Assembly (NCBI GenBank): GCA_946807835.1 | Contig: OX327691.1 | Span: 3,546,188 to 3,610,187 of the forward strand | Length of the DNA: 64,000 nucleotides | Origin: Ailanthus altissimus | Taxonomy: Eukaryota; Streptophyta; Magnoliopsida; Sapindales; Simaroubaceae | Direction of reading: 5' to 3' | Shown here: positions 46,769-59,539 of the stretch, in pieces | Numbering within the stretch: position 1 is the first letter of the stretch | Layout: each line of letters starts with the position of its first letter | Notes under the pieces: model-generated | The model's input: the letters and a program-made list of their open reading frames with translations, nothing else | Database searches by the model: none | What the model was told of the DNA's origin: nothing | Position numbers and translations under genes: made by a program

Positions 46769-49272
46769 CCCTCGTTGGGTGGAAACCGTTCCTTTGCTTA
46801 CTGTCATCGTCTTCTTTAAGTGGCTAGTAAGAGTAATCGCTAAACAATACTTTTTGGTGCTTTTTTGTGCAATCTTCAGAGGGTTACATTTTATTTCTGT
46901 GCTTTAACAGGTTAGTAATCTACTTCTTCATCGTTTCTTTTCAAGTTTCTTGCCATGCTTTTTTCATGCTCATTTGTATGCTATGTTTTTTTTTCGTTGT
47001 TTTACAATATTTTTGCCATGATTTCACATGTAGCTTATTCCCATTATTTTCTTTGTTTTTTTATTCCTTCTAGTATGGTTGCCCTGCCATTTTACCCTTT
47101 GTAAAGGTCTTACTTGTCAAAAGGATAAGTGAGACTAAAGGGGGAGGGGACGTGGCATCCACTTCAGTGGTTAATATTGCCATACTCTAGCAGGTTTTAA
47201 GTGTAGGTGAGAGTGAGTTAAGGGTTGACCAGAGGAGGATTCTACTTAGGAATTAGAGGGCAAAGGTTTAGAGGCTTCAAATTATGAGTTTGAATTAGAT
47301 TGGAGATACCAAAGGTCTAGGATGACTCGAGAGAATCTCGATTCTTTGAGGACAATAAACAACATCCCTGATACTGTAATCTTTAGCCTCTTATCCCCTG
47401 ATGACTATCTAAGCAGCCCTTTAGATATGGAAGTAGCAATCCACGCTAAGTTTCTCAAGCTAAAACTTAGGTTACCTATACAGTCGTATTTTGCTCGGAT
47501 ATTGGCCCGTTTAAATGTTGCTCCCTCTCAATTAGGTTTGATCTTGTGGAGAGTTTTAGCTAGTTTGTATCCTATATGCAAGGGCAGGGTTGTCCTCACC
47601 CCATTATTAGGAGTTACATCACTTGTACCACTTTAAGAGCAGCGCAGGGGAACAGATAGGCTTTTATTATATCTTATTCCATAGGCTCTAGAACCCTATC
47701 CCTGGTTACCCTTCCTTTATTAATAGCTGAAAGAGGAATTGGTTCTTCACTAGGGGTGAGTGGGGTTAGGAGGTCCCTAAGCAAAAAGGAGAAGAGAACT
47801 AGGGCGTCCCTTTAGATTTTGTCTTGATTACAGGTCTTCATTCTGTCCATTTCTTCCTTAGTTCTTCTTCTTTCTTTTTAACATTTTGGTGAAAACTTTA
47901 GAAACTTAGGTGACCAACTTCAAAGTATCCAAGAATCAACGTGCTCAGAAAAATGCTGGATTTTGTACACATCCTACCTATGTAGGATTTGCTTTCCCCT
48001 TTTAGTCTTCTGCAATAAGGCTTAATATTGAAGATGCCTTGTGATATGTCTTATAGACATAATAGGTCTTTGTAGTTCATCATTTTTCTTTTATTTCCTT
48101 TTCTCTTTGTCACTGATAATTTTCTTTTTGTAGGAATAGTTGAACAAGGTAGAGATTAGAGAAGTAAGAGTGGGCGAACCGAAGACCCTATCTCATCATA
48201 TAGAGGTCAGGGTAACCTAAACCTTGACAATGTGATATGGCTCATCTTTTCTTCTGAGGGGCGAGGTAGGAGTAGGGCCCCCGTTCGTGGTCATGGACAG
48301 GCAGTTCAGACTACTATAGGTCGCGGAAGCCCCCGATGAGGTAGAGAGTTTAGGGCCTTTAGAGTGAGAGAATGTGAGCTCTCTCCTTTTTTAGGAACCA
48401 TTGCAAGTCTCTTGCCCCCAAGGTAAGGTACAGACCACTCTATCTAGGATGCCAGTGTAGGCTTCTCTTCAGCCTCCAAGATTGGTAAAGGAGTCCTATT
48501 CAGAGGTGTCTCTATTAAAGGAGGGCATGCGCTTGACAATGACCTCCAAAGTTTTAATTCTAAGAGGTGGGGGGACTTATCCTACATAATTCTAATTATG
48601 CAAGAGCTGGAACAATACGTTGACCTCGCTTGTACGGCTCAAATATCTGATATGGACCCTATCACTGGGTTTCATGTTACAATGGGCACTACTATGGATA
48701 TAAGGCTTCTTTTGCTCTTTTTCTTATCTTGGCCTTTTGATATCTTCTAACACTAAATTTTATTTGCAGTCTGCCTTTGCCTTTTCTTGATTTTGAATCT
48801 AAATCATAGAAATTATGGTGAGTGCTCGACAGGCAAAAAAGAGTCTTCGTAAGGCAAGGTAAGAAGTGCAGTAAGCCAGGTAAGAGGTTGAGTAAGAACA
48901 TGAAGAGTCGCAATAATTGGCTGAGCAGATTGAAGACCTTAAGACATGCGGGGCTGAGACCAAGAGTAAAGTGTCCAAGCTCGAGTCCTAGAAAAATATG
49001 CTGGAGCAGAAGATGGAAAAATCTATGGCTTTAGTTGAAAATTGTGCCTCTGAGCTAGTTAACCAAAATGATGATCTTGAGAGGCAGCTTGTTGTAGCCA
49101 ACAAAGAAAGAAAGCTGATCGAGCTGATCAAAGTAGACTTGGCCGGTCGGGTTGAGGATCTTCAGGGATCATGGTCAGATAGGCATACTAAGAGGTTCTG
49201 TTAAGGGATAGTAGAGGATTTTGCTGGTCAGTTGACTTTTTGAAGAGAGCAACACTGAGATCGACCGTCGGT

Positions 49273-52200
49273 AGTGTTAGTGCATTAAAGGGTGCATGCA
49301 TGTGATTGTGTGCATGTTGAAAATTTTTAAATGTATGTCCAACATATAGTACGTAGCAAAATAAAACAATATAATTAGCATATACACATTACAACAGAAT
49401 AAAAAACATTACAAGAACTGAATACATACCCTTATAGACGATTCGGTGAAGATTATTGAACTTTGAAGCTTGTTGAGCTCACAATGAAGTCCTCTCTTGA
49501 ATAATTCTAAACTCTAACATTTGGTGGGATTAAAGTAGCTAGAATGGTAGCCTTTGATGTATATGTTATGCAAGAATCAAAATAAATTCAACACTTGAAC
49601 TAATTGAAGTATTAAATGTTTAAAATGGTATTTTGGGACCTGAATGCAACTTTTTCAAAGTTGCATTTTCTCTCTTCTATTTTATACAAAATTTTCATTC
49701 TAAGAATCAAATAAAATTTAAAATAAAACTCATTTCATTTTTTATAAGAAGTTTAAGACTTCTAAGTGGCCACATGTCCATAATTAAGGCATGTGTTACC
49801 ATACAATGCCATACATAAGTGACAAATGTCATTTATCCATGCAAACACTTTGCATGGTTAACATTGTCATATGCATGTTCATGTATGCTGCCATTTGTCA
49901 CACAAATGGCCATGCATGGATGATATGTGTGCATTTACACTTTTTTATGCAATAGGGACTAGTTTATAACATTTGTAAACTATGTGTCCCACTTTCTAGA
50001 TTGGTCCTAAAATATATCCTGCTTTTTGAAACCTTCTTAGATCGATCCGTCCCACTATCTTCATGCTTAATAAGTATATTTCATATTGTGAGACTTCTAG
50101 GTTCATATATGTTTGTCTTACAGAACACTTTCGCAAGTTCGTGAACGATGCCCTATACACACATTACAGATATTATAGAACAGCGCATTGAACCATACAA
50201 GTTATGGTCAACCATATCTGTATAATCCCTCTGTTACCCATATCCTTAGAAGAGCAAAGATAGAGATCATCACCGTCAAATCTCTATATGCTCGATCATG
50301 AACTTATCTCCAAATTTGTATTTCTATAAATAATATTTGCAAACTTCTTTGCGATATTGTTTAACCCTATAGAAAAATCTTTTTCGGGTTTTATGCTCGT
50401 GGCCTGTTTACGCTTAAAATATAATGCGGCCATCGCAGTATAGATTAAGTGTCAATCCTACGAGAAATTTTTTAGCAAAATAGGTTGGTGAAGTTAAATA
50501 TTAAAGCAGTAGTAAATGAGAAAATTAATTAATTATTTTAAGTAAATGAGATAGAATTGTCTATGAATTGAGAAAAATGTCTTATGATGATGTAAGCAAG
50601 GTTTTGAGAATTAAAATTATACTTTATAAATCTACTCTACACTTTGATTCAATATTTATAACTCAATTGAAAGTTTCACATCTCAAACAATCAATCAGAA
50701 GATATGTAAAATATAACACATTTGATAACACATGTATTTGATATGACTAAACTCTTTGCAAACATTAACACAAACCATGCTCATTTATATAAGTTATCTA
50801 AGATCGACAATATATCATTTTAACAATATTACAGTAAAAGATCAACTTGAATATCAAACAATTATTGTCTTTACATGTTATCCAAGATCTACAATATATC
50901 GATTGACAATATTACAGTAAAAGATTAACATGTAAAACAATGTAACCAATAACAATTATAATTCAACAAGAATCATATAAAGAAAGCATGACTGAAAATA
51001 TATGAAATATAAGAATTATAACCTTTGGATTATAGAAGATAAAATAGATAAGAATTTAGGCATAAATAAACTTACAAACATTTGTAGCTCTTGACAAAGA
51101 ATCAAAGTATAGAAGTAGATTTACTACACATAAAAGTTCATCTCTTAGCTTTGCCAAGAACTCTAGCCTAGCTTACAATGCATGTTAAAAAGAAGAAAAT
51201 AAGAGAGAATTATCTCATGTTAAAAATGTCCTAAGAGTGTCCTTATATAGGCAATGAATGGAAATATGTTAAGTGTGACTCAATCTTTAATATTTTAGGT
51301 CAACCACTCGTTCATCCACTTACAGCACCTTTTGGATAATGTAAATGATGGATGTAGTCTTTTTAGCCGACATAAAAATTGTAGCATCTTGTCTCTTATT
51401 TCCATAGGCACCAGGTTCATGCAAATTGGATGAGTATCCAATGAGATATGGGCACAATGCCAAAGATATGTCAGATTTCGACTAACAACCTTTTTACCCA
51501 CTTGCAATACACTTTGGTTCATGATAACAGCTGATTTGGACTTTACCATCAACATAAGAGTTGTTGATAATTGAGTCAATATTTCATAGCTTCAATAATT
51601 ATACCAATTGGGTACCTATTTTGTGAAATACATTCCAAATACATGAGGTGGGTCAAACTAAGCAGAAGTTGTAATCTAATTCTGTTGTATCCCAATTTTG
51701 GCCCATAAAATGTTAGATTTGGCTTTTTAACTGTTCTTCAAGTTTGTGTAAGATTTAGTCATGTTACTCTACATTCAAGAATTTTTTCATTTTTATTTCT
51801 ACATTGAGAGTTACGTCTATTTTACCTAAATATGGGTAAATAACTTTCATTAATCACAATTTATGGAGAACACTTTATTTCAAGCTAAAAATACAAAAAT
51901 GTTAAAATTAGTGACATTAAATGGTGACTGAATCTCTTACTAAATATGCATTTTCATGTGTTCATCATGGCCACAAGACTTCCTCAAATACAATCTCAAA
52001 GTATTAGGATATATAACTCACCCATATTAGCTAATAAATCCCATATCTACGTACATCAGACTCCCTGAGCATTAGACCATCCTCAGCAACATCCAGCGGT
52101 CAGACCATGAAAGGTCTCCAATATACGTATAACCAAAGTATGGTGGATCACTTACAAGCCCACCATGATGCTCAGGTCAAAGGATCACAAATATTACTCA

Positions 52201-52717
52201 ACTCAAGAAGACCCTCAATTAACAACTTTATGGAATGTTTATTATTGAATACCGGTCCTTGTAAGTTTATTCAGTATTCAGTCCTTATTGACCGGCATGC
52301 TTATATGAACTTTCACTAAGTCCATGACCTACTAAAACTACCCATCTAAACAATTTAAATATAGAGAAACACTAATTTAGAAGGAATTTCGATCGACTCG
52401 TGTCAGTAACCATGGATCAGGAATGATGTTTTTAAGAATATATTGCGCAATAACATTTCTTAGCACCATTTGCAACTCATTGTAACTACGTCATTGCTAT
52501 ATTATTCTCAACTCTTTATCCCTATTTCAGAAAAGATTCTAACTCTCTAGAATTGTTAACTTTAATGCTGACCTAAACTCTTTTAGATCATATCTAAACT
52601 CCTTTAGATCTATAATGTCTAAAAAGTTATAAGCTTGTTACTATATCATTATGTACTAACAATTATTATTGAAATATTTCTGTATATCAAAAGGGCATAT
52701 AAGCACCATCTCCAATA
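49273..52717 (-). mobile_element. Solo LTR of copia family A, split by another LTR
   Basis: The plus strand opens tgttagtgc and ends ctccaata, a decayed CA end. Flanks are ggtag (49268-49272) and agtag (52718-52722), a target duplication with one mismatch. The outer parts (49273-50404 and 51968-52717) are the reverse complement of family A, with boxes such as gatagagatcatcaccgtca and ggccacaagacttcc. It is interrupted at 50405-51967. Confidence 0.85.
50405..51967 (-). mobile_element. Solo LTR, gypsy type, nested in a copia LTR
   Basis: It opens tgtttacgc and ends gttcatca, 1563 bp, with target duplication tggcc (50400-50404 and 51968-51972). On the minus strand a TATA box (CCTATATAAGG, about 51242-51252) supports minus orientation. 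An internal duplication of about 85 bp lies at 50793-50931 (acaatatatc...aatattacagtaaaagat twice). No coding sequence. Confidence 0.88.
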
Positions 52718-52869
52718 AGTAGATGTGGGAATAGTTTCAGGCGGGCAAGGACCTGAGGGGGAGACTTCACAGGCTCAAGATGCTGATGCTTTGGATCAAG
52801 CTCAATCTATTGAGGCTGTTGATGCTGCTCTCCATGCTGGTGCTCAGGATCCAATTGTGCAGTAATTGA

Positions 52870-53349
52870 ACCCAACTCTTAATCCTCAAAAAGCTTATGC
52901 TTAGTCAATCCAAGGCGAAGCTTCTCAGACCAATATTATCCCCAAGAGAGGGGAGCTTGTCTGTGGCTACTATTTTGGAAAGTGATCCTATCGCTGACCC
53001 ATAAACTTATAACGCTGCCCCTGCTGCCTAAGAAGAATTTTTTTCATTTTCTTTTAATGTATTTATATTTTGTTTTCCTTGTACTCTGAACTACAATTAT
53101 ATTTTGAATGACTGAAGTTTGCTTTCCCTATATGCTCAAGTATTTTTGTTAAATAATTTTTACTCTCTCATTCTTGTTGTATGTTTCGTTTTGATGATAT
53201 CTCGACTTGCTTGTAATTTTATCTATGAATTTTCTTTGCATGGAAGTAGAGTCTTCTGATAGATAGATTATAATTGAATAGTGTCAAGCTAGTCAAGGGA
53301 ATCTTATTCGGACTTTGGAGCATGCTGAATATACTTGTGCAAACTATGG
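52870..53349. other. 3' flank of the transposon gene
   Basis: T-rich DNA with no frame of note, probably a 3' untranslated region of the element whose protein ends at 52865. Confidence 0.35.
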
Positions 53350-55030
53350 GGTAACTACTTTGAGTGCTGCACCCCTTAAGAGATAACCTCAAAGGGTGTT
53401 GAACCCTGTTGTGTTGGTTTAGACAACCTCTTTGAGTGCCGTACCCCCTAAGGGAAAACCTCAAAAAGTGTTGACCCTACTTAGTGATTGGCGTTATTGT
53501 AGTTAAGTACAAGTGCACGTTATCGTATCAAGTAATATAGGATTTTAAGTCCAAGTATCGATCCCATAGAAACTATTCGATCTATTTCTATAAGCTAATT
53601 ACTTAAATTATACCTACTTTACTTTTATCCATAAAACTATAATCTAAAATTTAACTAATTAACTTAAAACTTAACCTAGATAATAAATAACATAGGGTTA
53701 AACTCACAAATTAATAATAATCTAGGGTATAGACTCATCCCCTAATACTTCTTTGAACTTATTAACTTCTTAATTAATCCCTCAATACCAATTATTGGCT
53801 TAGACACTAATCTCATCACAAACCTCTGTCGATGGTCAAATAACTATATTACGCATTCAAACAATCACCTATATGTCTATGGTAAACAAATTAAAATGTA
53901 ATTCATTAAGATCAAGACTAAATTATGTTATACATGCCTTTTAGATATATGTCTATCCTACATGGGACTTATAGCTGTTATCCTATGATCATGCATCAAA
54001 ATATCATAGGCTAAACATATGAATCCATTTTTCATATATATTACGGTTTCTTAATCATTCAAAATATTGACCAGATATAACGAAAGCATTAAACTAAGAT
54101 AAAATGAATAAATTATAATGTATTAAGTTCATAAACTGAGAATGAATGGAATCTAACTATATACTAGGTTCACATAGCCAAACCTTAGAATAACAAGTTA
54201 TGCTTATCACTAAACTAAGAGTATCAAACCAATCCATGAATAACAGTAAAAACAAGAACATAATAATAAGAAAAGAGAAGAAAAACTAATCAAGAAGACG
54301 TATTGGGTTACTTTTCTCTCAATCTTGATTGAACCTTGAATCTTGATCTTAAATATTGATTTCTTGGCTTTGGTTTTTGATTTTGTGTTGTGAATTCTTT
54401 CTTTAAGTTTTTAATTCTCTACTTGATTTTTTGAATTAGGGCTTTTGGCATTCTATTTATAAGTTTATGTCTTCAAATTAAAGTAAAAAATAAAATACAA
54501 ATCAGATTAAGATTACTCTTTACGAATATTGTTCACAAACACGATTCACCATATTACTATTCACGCAGTGCTGCAGTACTGGATTTTGGGCTCTGTACAT
54601 ACTATTTTTTAGAGCCATTTTGAGTATTGTGGTAAAAATTACTGTAGCATAGTACTGTAACAATTTGATGTTTTTACCTTATTTTCATTAGATTTTCATA
54701 ATTCTTTACTCCATTGACTCCAAACTTACAAAATAATAATAAAATATATAAAAAGATAAGTAATCTTAATTTGAACGAACAAATATTAAGTTTAGAAGAT
54801 GGTAAAAATCTTAATTTCACTTAGTTGGTCCTGGGTACCCTTTTAAGTGCAGCACCCCTTAAGGACTATCTCAAAGAGCGTTAACCCAGTTTGGCTAATC
54901 CTGGGTTACCTCTTGAGTGCCGCATCCCCTTAGGGACTACCTCATAATGTGTTAACCCTACTTGGCCAATCCTAAATAACCTCTTGAGTGCTAATCCCCC
55001 TTTGGGACTACCTCAAAGAGTGTTATCTAT
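53350..55030. repeat. Minisatellite, unit about 70 bp, split by a solo LTR
   Basis: Five units share acctctttgagtgcYgYacc, ccttaagggactacctcaaa and gagtgttaaccctacttgg. Two lie before the solo LTR (53350-53484) and about three after it (54820-55030). Tandem repeats of this sort are known from the untranslated regions of Tat/Ogre elements. Confidence 0.85.
53485..54819 (-). mobile_element. Solo LTR H1, gypsy type
   Basis: It opens tgattggcg and ends aatttca, 1335 bp, with target duplication cttag (53480-53484 and 54820-54824). On the minus strand a TATA box (ACTTATAAATAG, about 54445-54456) sets orientation. The left 800 bp are homologous to the LTR at 58710. Confidence 0.9.
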
Positions 55031-55089
55031 GTCGTATGATTCTTCACATTATAAATTAGGGTATAAGAAGCAATTTTACTCTCGTAGTC

Positions 55090-56276
55090 TAATAAGGGCA
55101 TATTTGTCATATATTTTCTCATGTTTTGATTTTGATATTTTAGTGTTTTATGATAATAAATGACTATTTATGTGCATTATTGTTATTTATATGAACCTAT
55201 CGCCTCAGCACCACAAGAATTTTCACTACAACGCTGGAATAGTGATCAAAATAAGAAAATAGAAAAAAAGACCTATTTAAGTCACAGTTCATCGCCCTAA
55301 CGCCAGCTCACCATCACACCAGAGATAGCCCAGTGCTTCGACGCCAGACCTTCACCGTTTCAGCTATATGACCTTTTACCCGCAGTGCCTCAACAACAGT
55401 AACATAGAGCCCCAGCGACAATGCAATTCCTGACCCGATAAGAATTGGAGATTTTAAACTCATATCAATCCATATAAAAGGCCACTCGTCCCCAGCCTTT
55501 AGAGAGCATCAAAGAACATCAAGAACATACAACACAAGTCTTGGAGAGCAATTGGAGCTTAATTGAAGCAGCCATAGAGAGAGATTCAAGGCATTCTTCA
55601 GCATTAATAGTTTCTTAGGAAGTGTAATCAAGAGTAATTCAACATTTTCTTATTATTTTTGTTCTTGTTTCTTAGGTAGTGCAATCAAGAACTAAGTTTA
55701 TTAAATATTAGAAAGATATGGCAATTAAGCGTATATATTATGTTCAAGTATTAAACCTAGAGAGAAAATTTTAGTTCATGGCTATAAGAGAACAACGGCA
55801 AAAATAATAAGCAATTATGATACAATTAATAGCAAACTGATATAGACGTCAAATTGCTCTTGATTGCGCTGCCTAAGAAACTCTTGATGCCGAAGAACGC
55901 CTTGAATCTATCTCTATGGCTGTTTTAATTAAGCTCCAATTGCTCTCTAAGACTTGTATTGTGTGTTCTTGATGTTCTTGGATGCTATCTAAACGCTGGG
56001 GATGAGTGTCCTTTTATAGGGATTGATATTAGCTTGAAATCTCCAATTCTTGTTGGGTTAGGAATCGCATTTTCACTGGGGTGCAGTAGGTTGCTGTCGC
56101 TGGGGCGATGAACTGTGAATTAAACAGGTCGGGTTTATTTTTTCTCTTTTCTTATTTTGATCACTATTTCGTTCAAGTCCCTAGAAATAATAATAATGCA
56201 CAAAAATAGCCATATTCCCATAAAATAATATCAAAATAAAAACATGAAAAAATATATGACAAATATGCCCTTATCA
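55090..56276. repeat. Inverted pair of truncated gypsy LTRs (fold-back)
   Basis: 55090-about 55687 (plus) opens taataagggcatatttgtca. About 55688-56276 (minus) ends ...tgacaaatatgcccttatca. The arms are the same LTR type in opposite orientation: gagagcaattggagcttaat at 55540 is answered by its complement near 55930. Both match the start of the complete LTR at 61684-63169 but stop about halfway, so the pair makes a near-symmetrical hairpin with arms of about 590 bp. A polypurine-like run on the minus strand follows at 56277-56293. Confidence 0.75.
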
Positions 56277-57590
56277 AATTTTCCAAAACTTAAACACTGC
56301 TTGTTCTCAAACAATAAAATAAAAATCAAGAGAGAACAAAGGGTTATACTTGACTCAAATATCAAAGAAAGAAAACAAAACAAAACAAAATAAAACATGC
56401 TAGGTTAGTAAGATGATCAAAGTAATTATCTCAAAAAGTTGTTTAAATGACACAAATCCTTAAGGTAGATAAATAACTATTAACAATTCTAATTATCTCT
56501 TTTTAGTCCCTCATTCTTCCTCAAATATAATCACTATGTGTGTGTGTGCAAGCAGTAAGTAATAGCTAAAACCATACTTTGATTTACTTTATACCTTAGT
56601 TTGTACATAAAAGATGATGTCCCGACATTTGATTTATATAATGACACTTTCATAGGCCTGTCTTTACTACCACTATTCACTAATGTAGAAAATCACATGT
56701 CTAGGGATCTATTTAGGACTTTACTTAGCTTCTAACATACTGCTAGGGTCAATGTGGGATAAAAGAATAAATATATTGAAGTTTAAATCTCACCATGAAT
56801 ACTTAGACTTTACCTAGAAACCTATTGATTTTTCTTTTCCTTGTATTATCTCTTCCCCCAAACTTATTATATTTTCTATATTTCTTTTCAATATTTATTT
56901 TGAAAGAATTTCTTCTTTTTCTTAAACTAGAGGTATTTTCTTTCTTTTTCTTTTTTTTTGAATACCCCCAACTTAGATTTAAAAATGCCACATAAAATTA
57001 TTTTTCTTATATCACCACAACCTTTTCCTTTCAAGTGTATTTCTAAGCAAATGTAAGGTTTATGGTATTTTGGATAAATTTCTGGATAAATAAATTTTAA
57101 ATTTTTGGGTTTATATTGTGGTTAAACCAAAGAATGGGTAATTATGCTCAAAATAGGGTACTAGGGATAAACATATAATAAACAGTAGGCTAGAAAGGCT
57201 CAATCGGTCCAAAGATGGCCTAATGTCATTTTCTTATTCATGCGTTTCCTAGGATTTTGCCTCAAATGGTAACTAAAGACAAGTTCTAGAGTATCGGTAT
57301 TTCGAGACTATAGTGTACTCTTTAAAGCATAAGTATCTCTAAGTAATAGTTATAACTATTTATGCTTATAAAGTTCTAAAAAATGGTGATTATAAATAAG
57401 GTCAAACTTGTTCTTAAACTTGGATAACTAAAATTGTCTCAAGTATCTATCATTCCCTAGGGATTTGTGAAAAATAAATTCAGCCATGTATTTTATTTTA
57501 TTTATCATAGATTAATGATCATCTTAAAACTCTAACAAACAATTAACCTACAAGATAACCAATTAATTCATGCAGCAAAAATAAACAATA
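56277..57590 (-). other. Non-coding 3' interior of an Athila-like element
   Basis: It runs parallel to 59540-60960, sharing ctagggatctatttaggact, the caccccaac/aactta boxes, (gt)n near 56535 and ggcctaatgtcat. Both blocks start with a polypurine tract beside an LTR. No coding frame. This is the untranslated DNA between pol and the 3' LTR of such elements. Confidence 0.6.
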
Positions 57591-57639
57591 AAATATCAAA
57601 ATAAAAATATGAGAAAATATAGACAATATGGTCTTATCA
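57591..57639 (-). repeat. Short LTR-start remnant
   Basis: On the minus strand TGATAAGACCATATTGTC resembles the opening of the LTR at 61684-63169 for about 50 bp, then passes directly into element interior, marking a deletion junction. Its outer end abuts the interrupted RNase H region. Confidence 0.5.
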
Positions 57640-57644
57640 CCTCC

Positions 57645-58709
57645 GGCCCCCCAGTCATATGTTCTGTCACAAAATGAGCTAGGGTTTATCCCTTAATAGA
57701 TGCTCGGGTTTTATATTGTAGGTCAAACTTGCTTAGCTCTATCGACCATCTGACCAGATATTCTGACAAGTCTGGCTTATGCAAAATCTATATAAGGGAC
57801 TTGTTTATCATGACTACAATTATGTGGGCCTGAAAGTAGGGTCATAGCTTTCTTATTGACATGATAATGATGAAGACTGGCTTTTCTGTGGGAGGGTATC
57901 TGCTCTCAGGGTCGGTGAAGGACTTGCTGGCAAAGTAAATTAGCTGCTAGACCCTCATCTCTTCCTTGACTAGTACTAAGCATACGGCCTTGTTTGAGAT
58001 ATCGAGATACAATATCAATTCATCCCCCTAAGCTGGGGCATCAAGGTGCACGAGTTAAGAGAGATAAGCTTTGAGTTGCTAAAATGCTTCTTCACACTCG
58101 GAGGTCTACCAATTCTTATCTATTCTCTTTATGGCTTGCAAAAATTTGAAAAATTTGTCTGTAGCTCAGGATATGAATCGGTTCATAGGCTGCTACTCTT
58201 TTTATGAACTATTAGATCTCTTTAACCATGCTTGGTGATCTCATTTCTATGGTAGTTTGAATTTTATCTGGGTTAGCCTATATCCTTCTTTTATGAACTA
58301 TAATCCCCAAGTACTTGACAAACTTTACCCCAAAAGAAAATTTCTCAGGGTTCAACTTCTTGTGATGCCTTCTCAAGATCTCAAATATTTCTCTCAAGTC
58401 TCTCATATAATCCCTCGATTTAGTGGGCTTACCTATCATTTTATCTATATAGACCTCCATATTTTTTTTCTATCAAGGGTTTGAATAGTTTGTTTACTAA
58501 CCTTTGATAAGTGACACCTATATTCTTGAGGCCGAACGGCATCACCTTGTGACAGTAATTTCCCTAATGCATAACAAAGGAAGTTTTTCTTGATCTAAAA
58601 GGAATATTGGGATATGGTTGTACCTTGAAAAAGCATCAATAAAGTTGAGCAGGTCGTGCCTTGTCATAAAGTTGACCAACTGATCTATTTTGGAAAGTGG
58701 AAGCTTGAT
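57645..58709 (-). pseudogene. Tat/Retand-type gypsy reverse transcriptase and RNase H fragment
   Basis: On the minus strand, reverse transcriptase motifs IKLPLSKIDQLV and FIDAFSRYNHIPIF (58705-58600) are followed by MEVYIDKMIGKP (normally Y-D-D-M; here IDKM, catalytic Asp lost), YMRDLREIFEILRRHHKKLN and FVKYLGIIV (58460-58290). RNase H-like RKLRPYFQAHIIVV and WSIELSKFDLQY follow to 57650. Frameshifts and stops are frequent. It is cut on the right by the LTR at 58710 and on the left by the remnant at 57639. Confidence 0.8.
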
Positions 58710-59539
58710 TGATGCTATCCTAGCTAAGTGCAAGCGCACGCTATCGTATCAAGTAATGTAGGATTTTAAGTCCAAATATCAATCCCACATGGACTATGTG
58801 ATTCAAGTCTATAAATGAAGTACTAAAATTGTACATACTTAACTCTTATTCAAAAAATCACAATCTGAAATTTAATTAACTAATCTAACTCTATCAATTA
58901 AACTAAACAAAAGCAAATGATATAATTCACAAATAAAGATAATATAGGGTTTTAAATTGTCCCCTAATATTTTATTGGACTCATTAACCGCTATGTTAAT
59001 CCTTTAATATCAATTGATTGATTTAGACACTAATCTCATCACAAGCCTCTGTCGATGGTCAAGTGACTATATTACACATTCTAACAATCACCTATATGTC
59101 TATGGTAATCAAATCAGAATGTAATTCATTAAGATCGAGTCTAAATTATACTATACATGCCACCTAGGTATATGTCTATTATAGATATATGTCAACTCAT
59201 AGTTGTTACCCTATGATCATGCATCAAACTATCCAAGGCTAAACACATGAATCCCTCCATCGAGTTCATCATGATTCCGCAATCATTCAAAATATTGGCC
59301 AAATATAATGAAAGTAATAAACACAAAATAGAATGAATCAATTATAATAATTAAGTTCATAAACTAAGAATCAATGAAATCTAATTACATACTAGGTTCA
59401 CATAGTCTAATTCTAGAATAACAAGTTTCGCTCATCACAAAATTAAAAGTATCAAACCAATCCATGAAGAACAGTAAGAACAAGAACATAATAATAAGAA
59501 AATAAAAGAAATCATACTAGTGTTTTTACGCCCCTATCA
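58710..59539 (-). repeat. 3' LTR (H2) of the Athila-like element
   Basis: It opens tgatgctatcc and ends gcccctatca on the plus strand, 830 bp, and is homologous to solo LTR H1. On its inner side lies the minus-strand polypurine tract TTAAGTTTGGGGGTATT (59540-59556). The partner 5' LTR would lie beyond the right edge of the window. Confidence 0.8.

Larger units (their letters stand above)
47130..52865 (+). pseudogene. Putative gypsy-type transposon protein (PF04195-like) with coiled coil, decayed
   Basis: A first block (47280-47830) reads MTRENLDSLRTINNIPDTV, LRLPIQSYFARILARLNVAP and SQLGLILWRVLASLYPIC. These match the plant family annotated as 'putative gypsy type transposon' (Transposase_28). 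A frameshift follows near 47600, after which SSAGEQIGFYYILFHR is readable in another frame. A second block (48810-49260) is a heptad-rich coiled coil (ENCASELVNQNDDLERQL) with stops at what look like Gln codons. The last block resumes beyond the solo LTR at 52718-52865 (GGQGPEGETSQAQDADALD) and ends in TAA. The family's role is unknown; members are usually tied to Tat/Ogre-like retrotransposons. Confidence 0.65.

Noticed and set aside
53219..53464. 81-codon minus-strand frame over the 70-bp minisatellite
   Set aside because: The frame arises from the tandem units and has no protein-like features.
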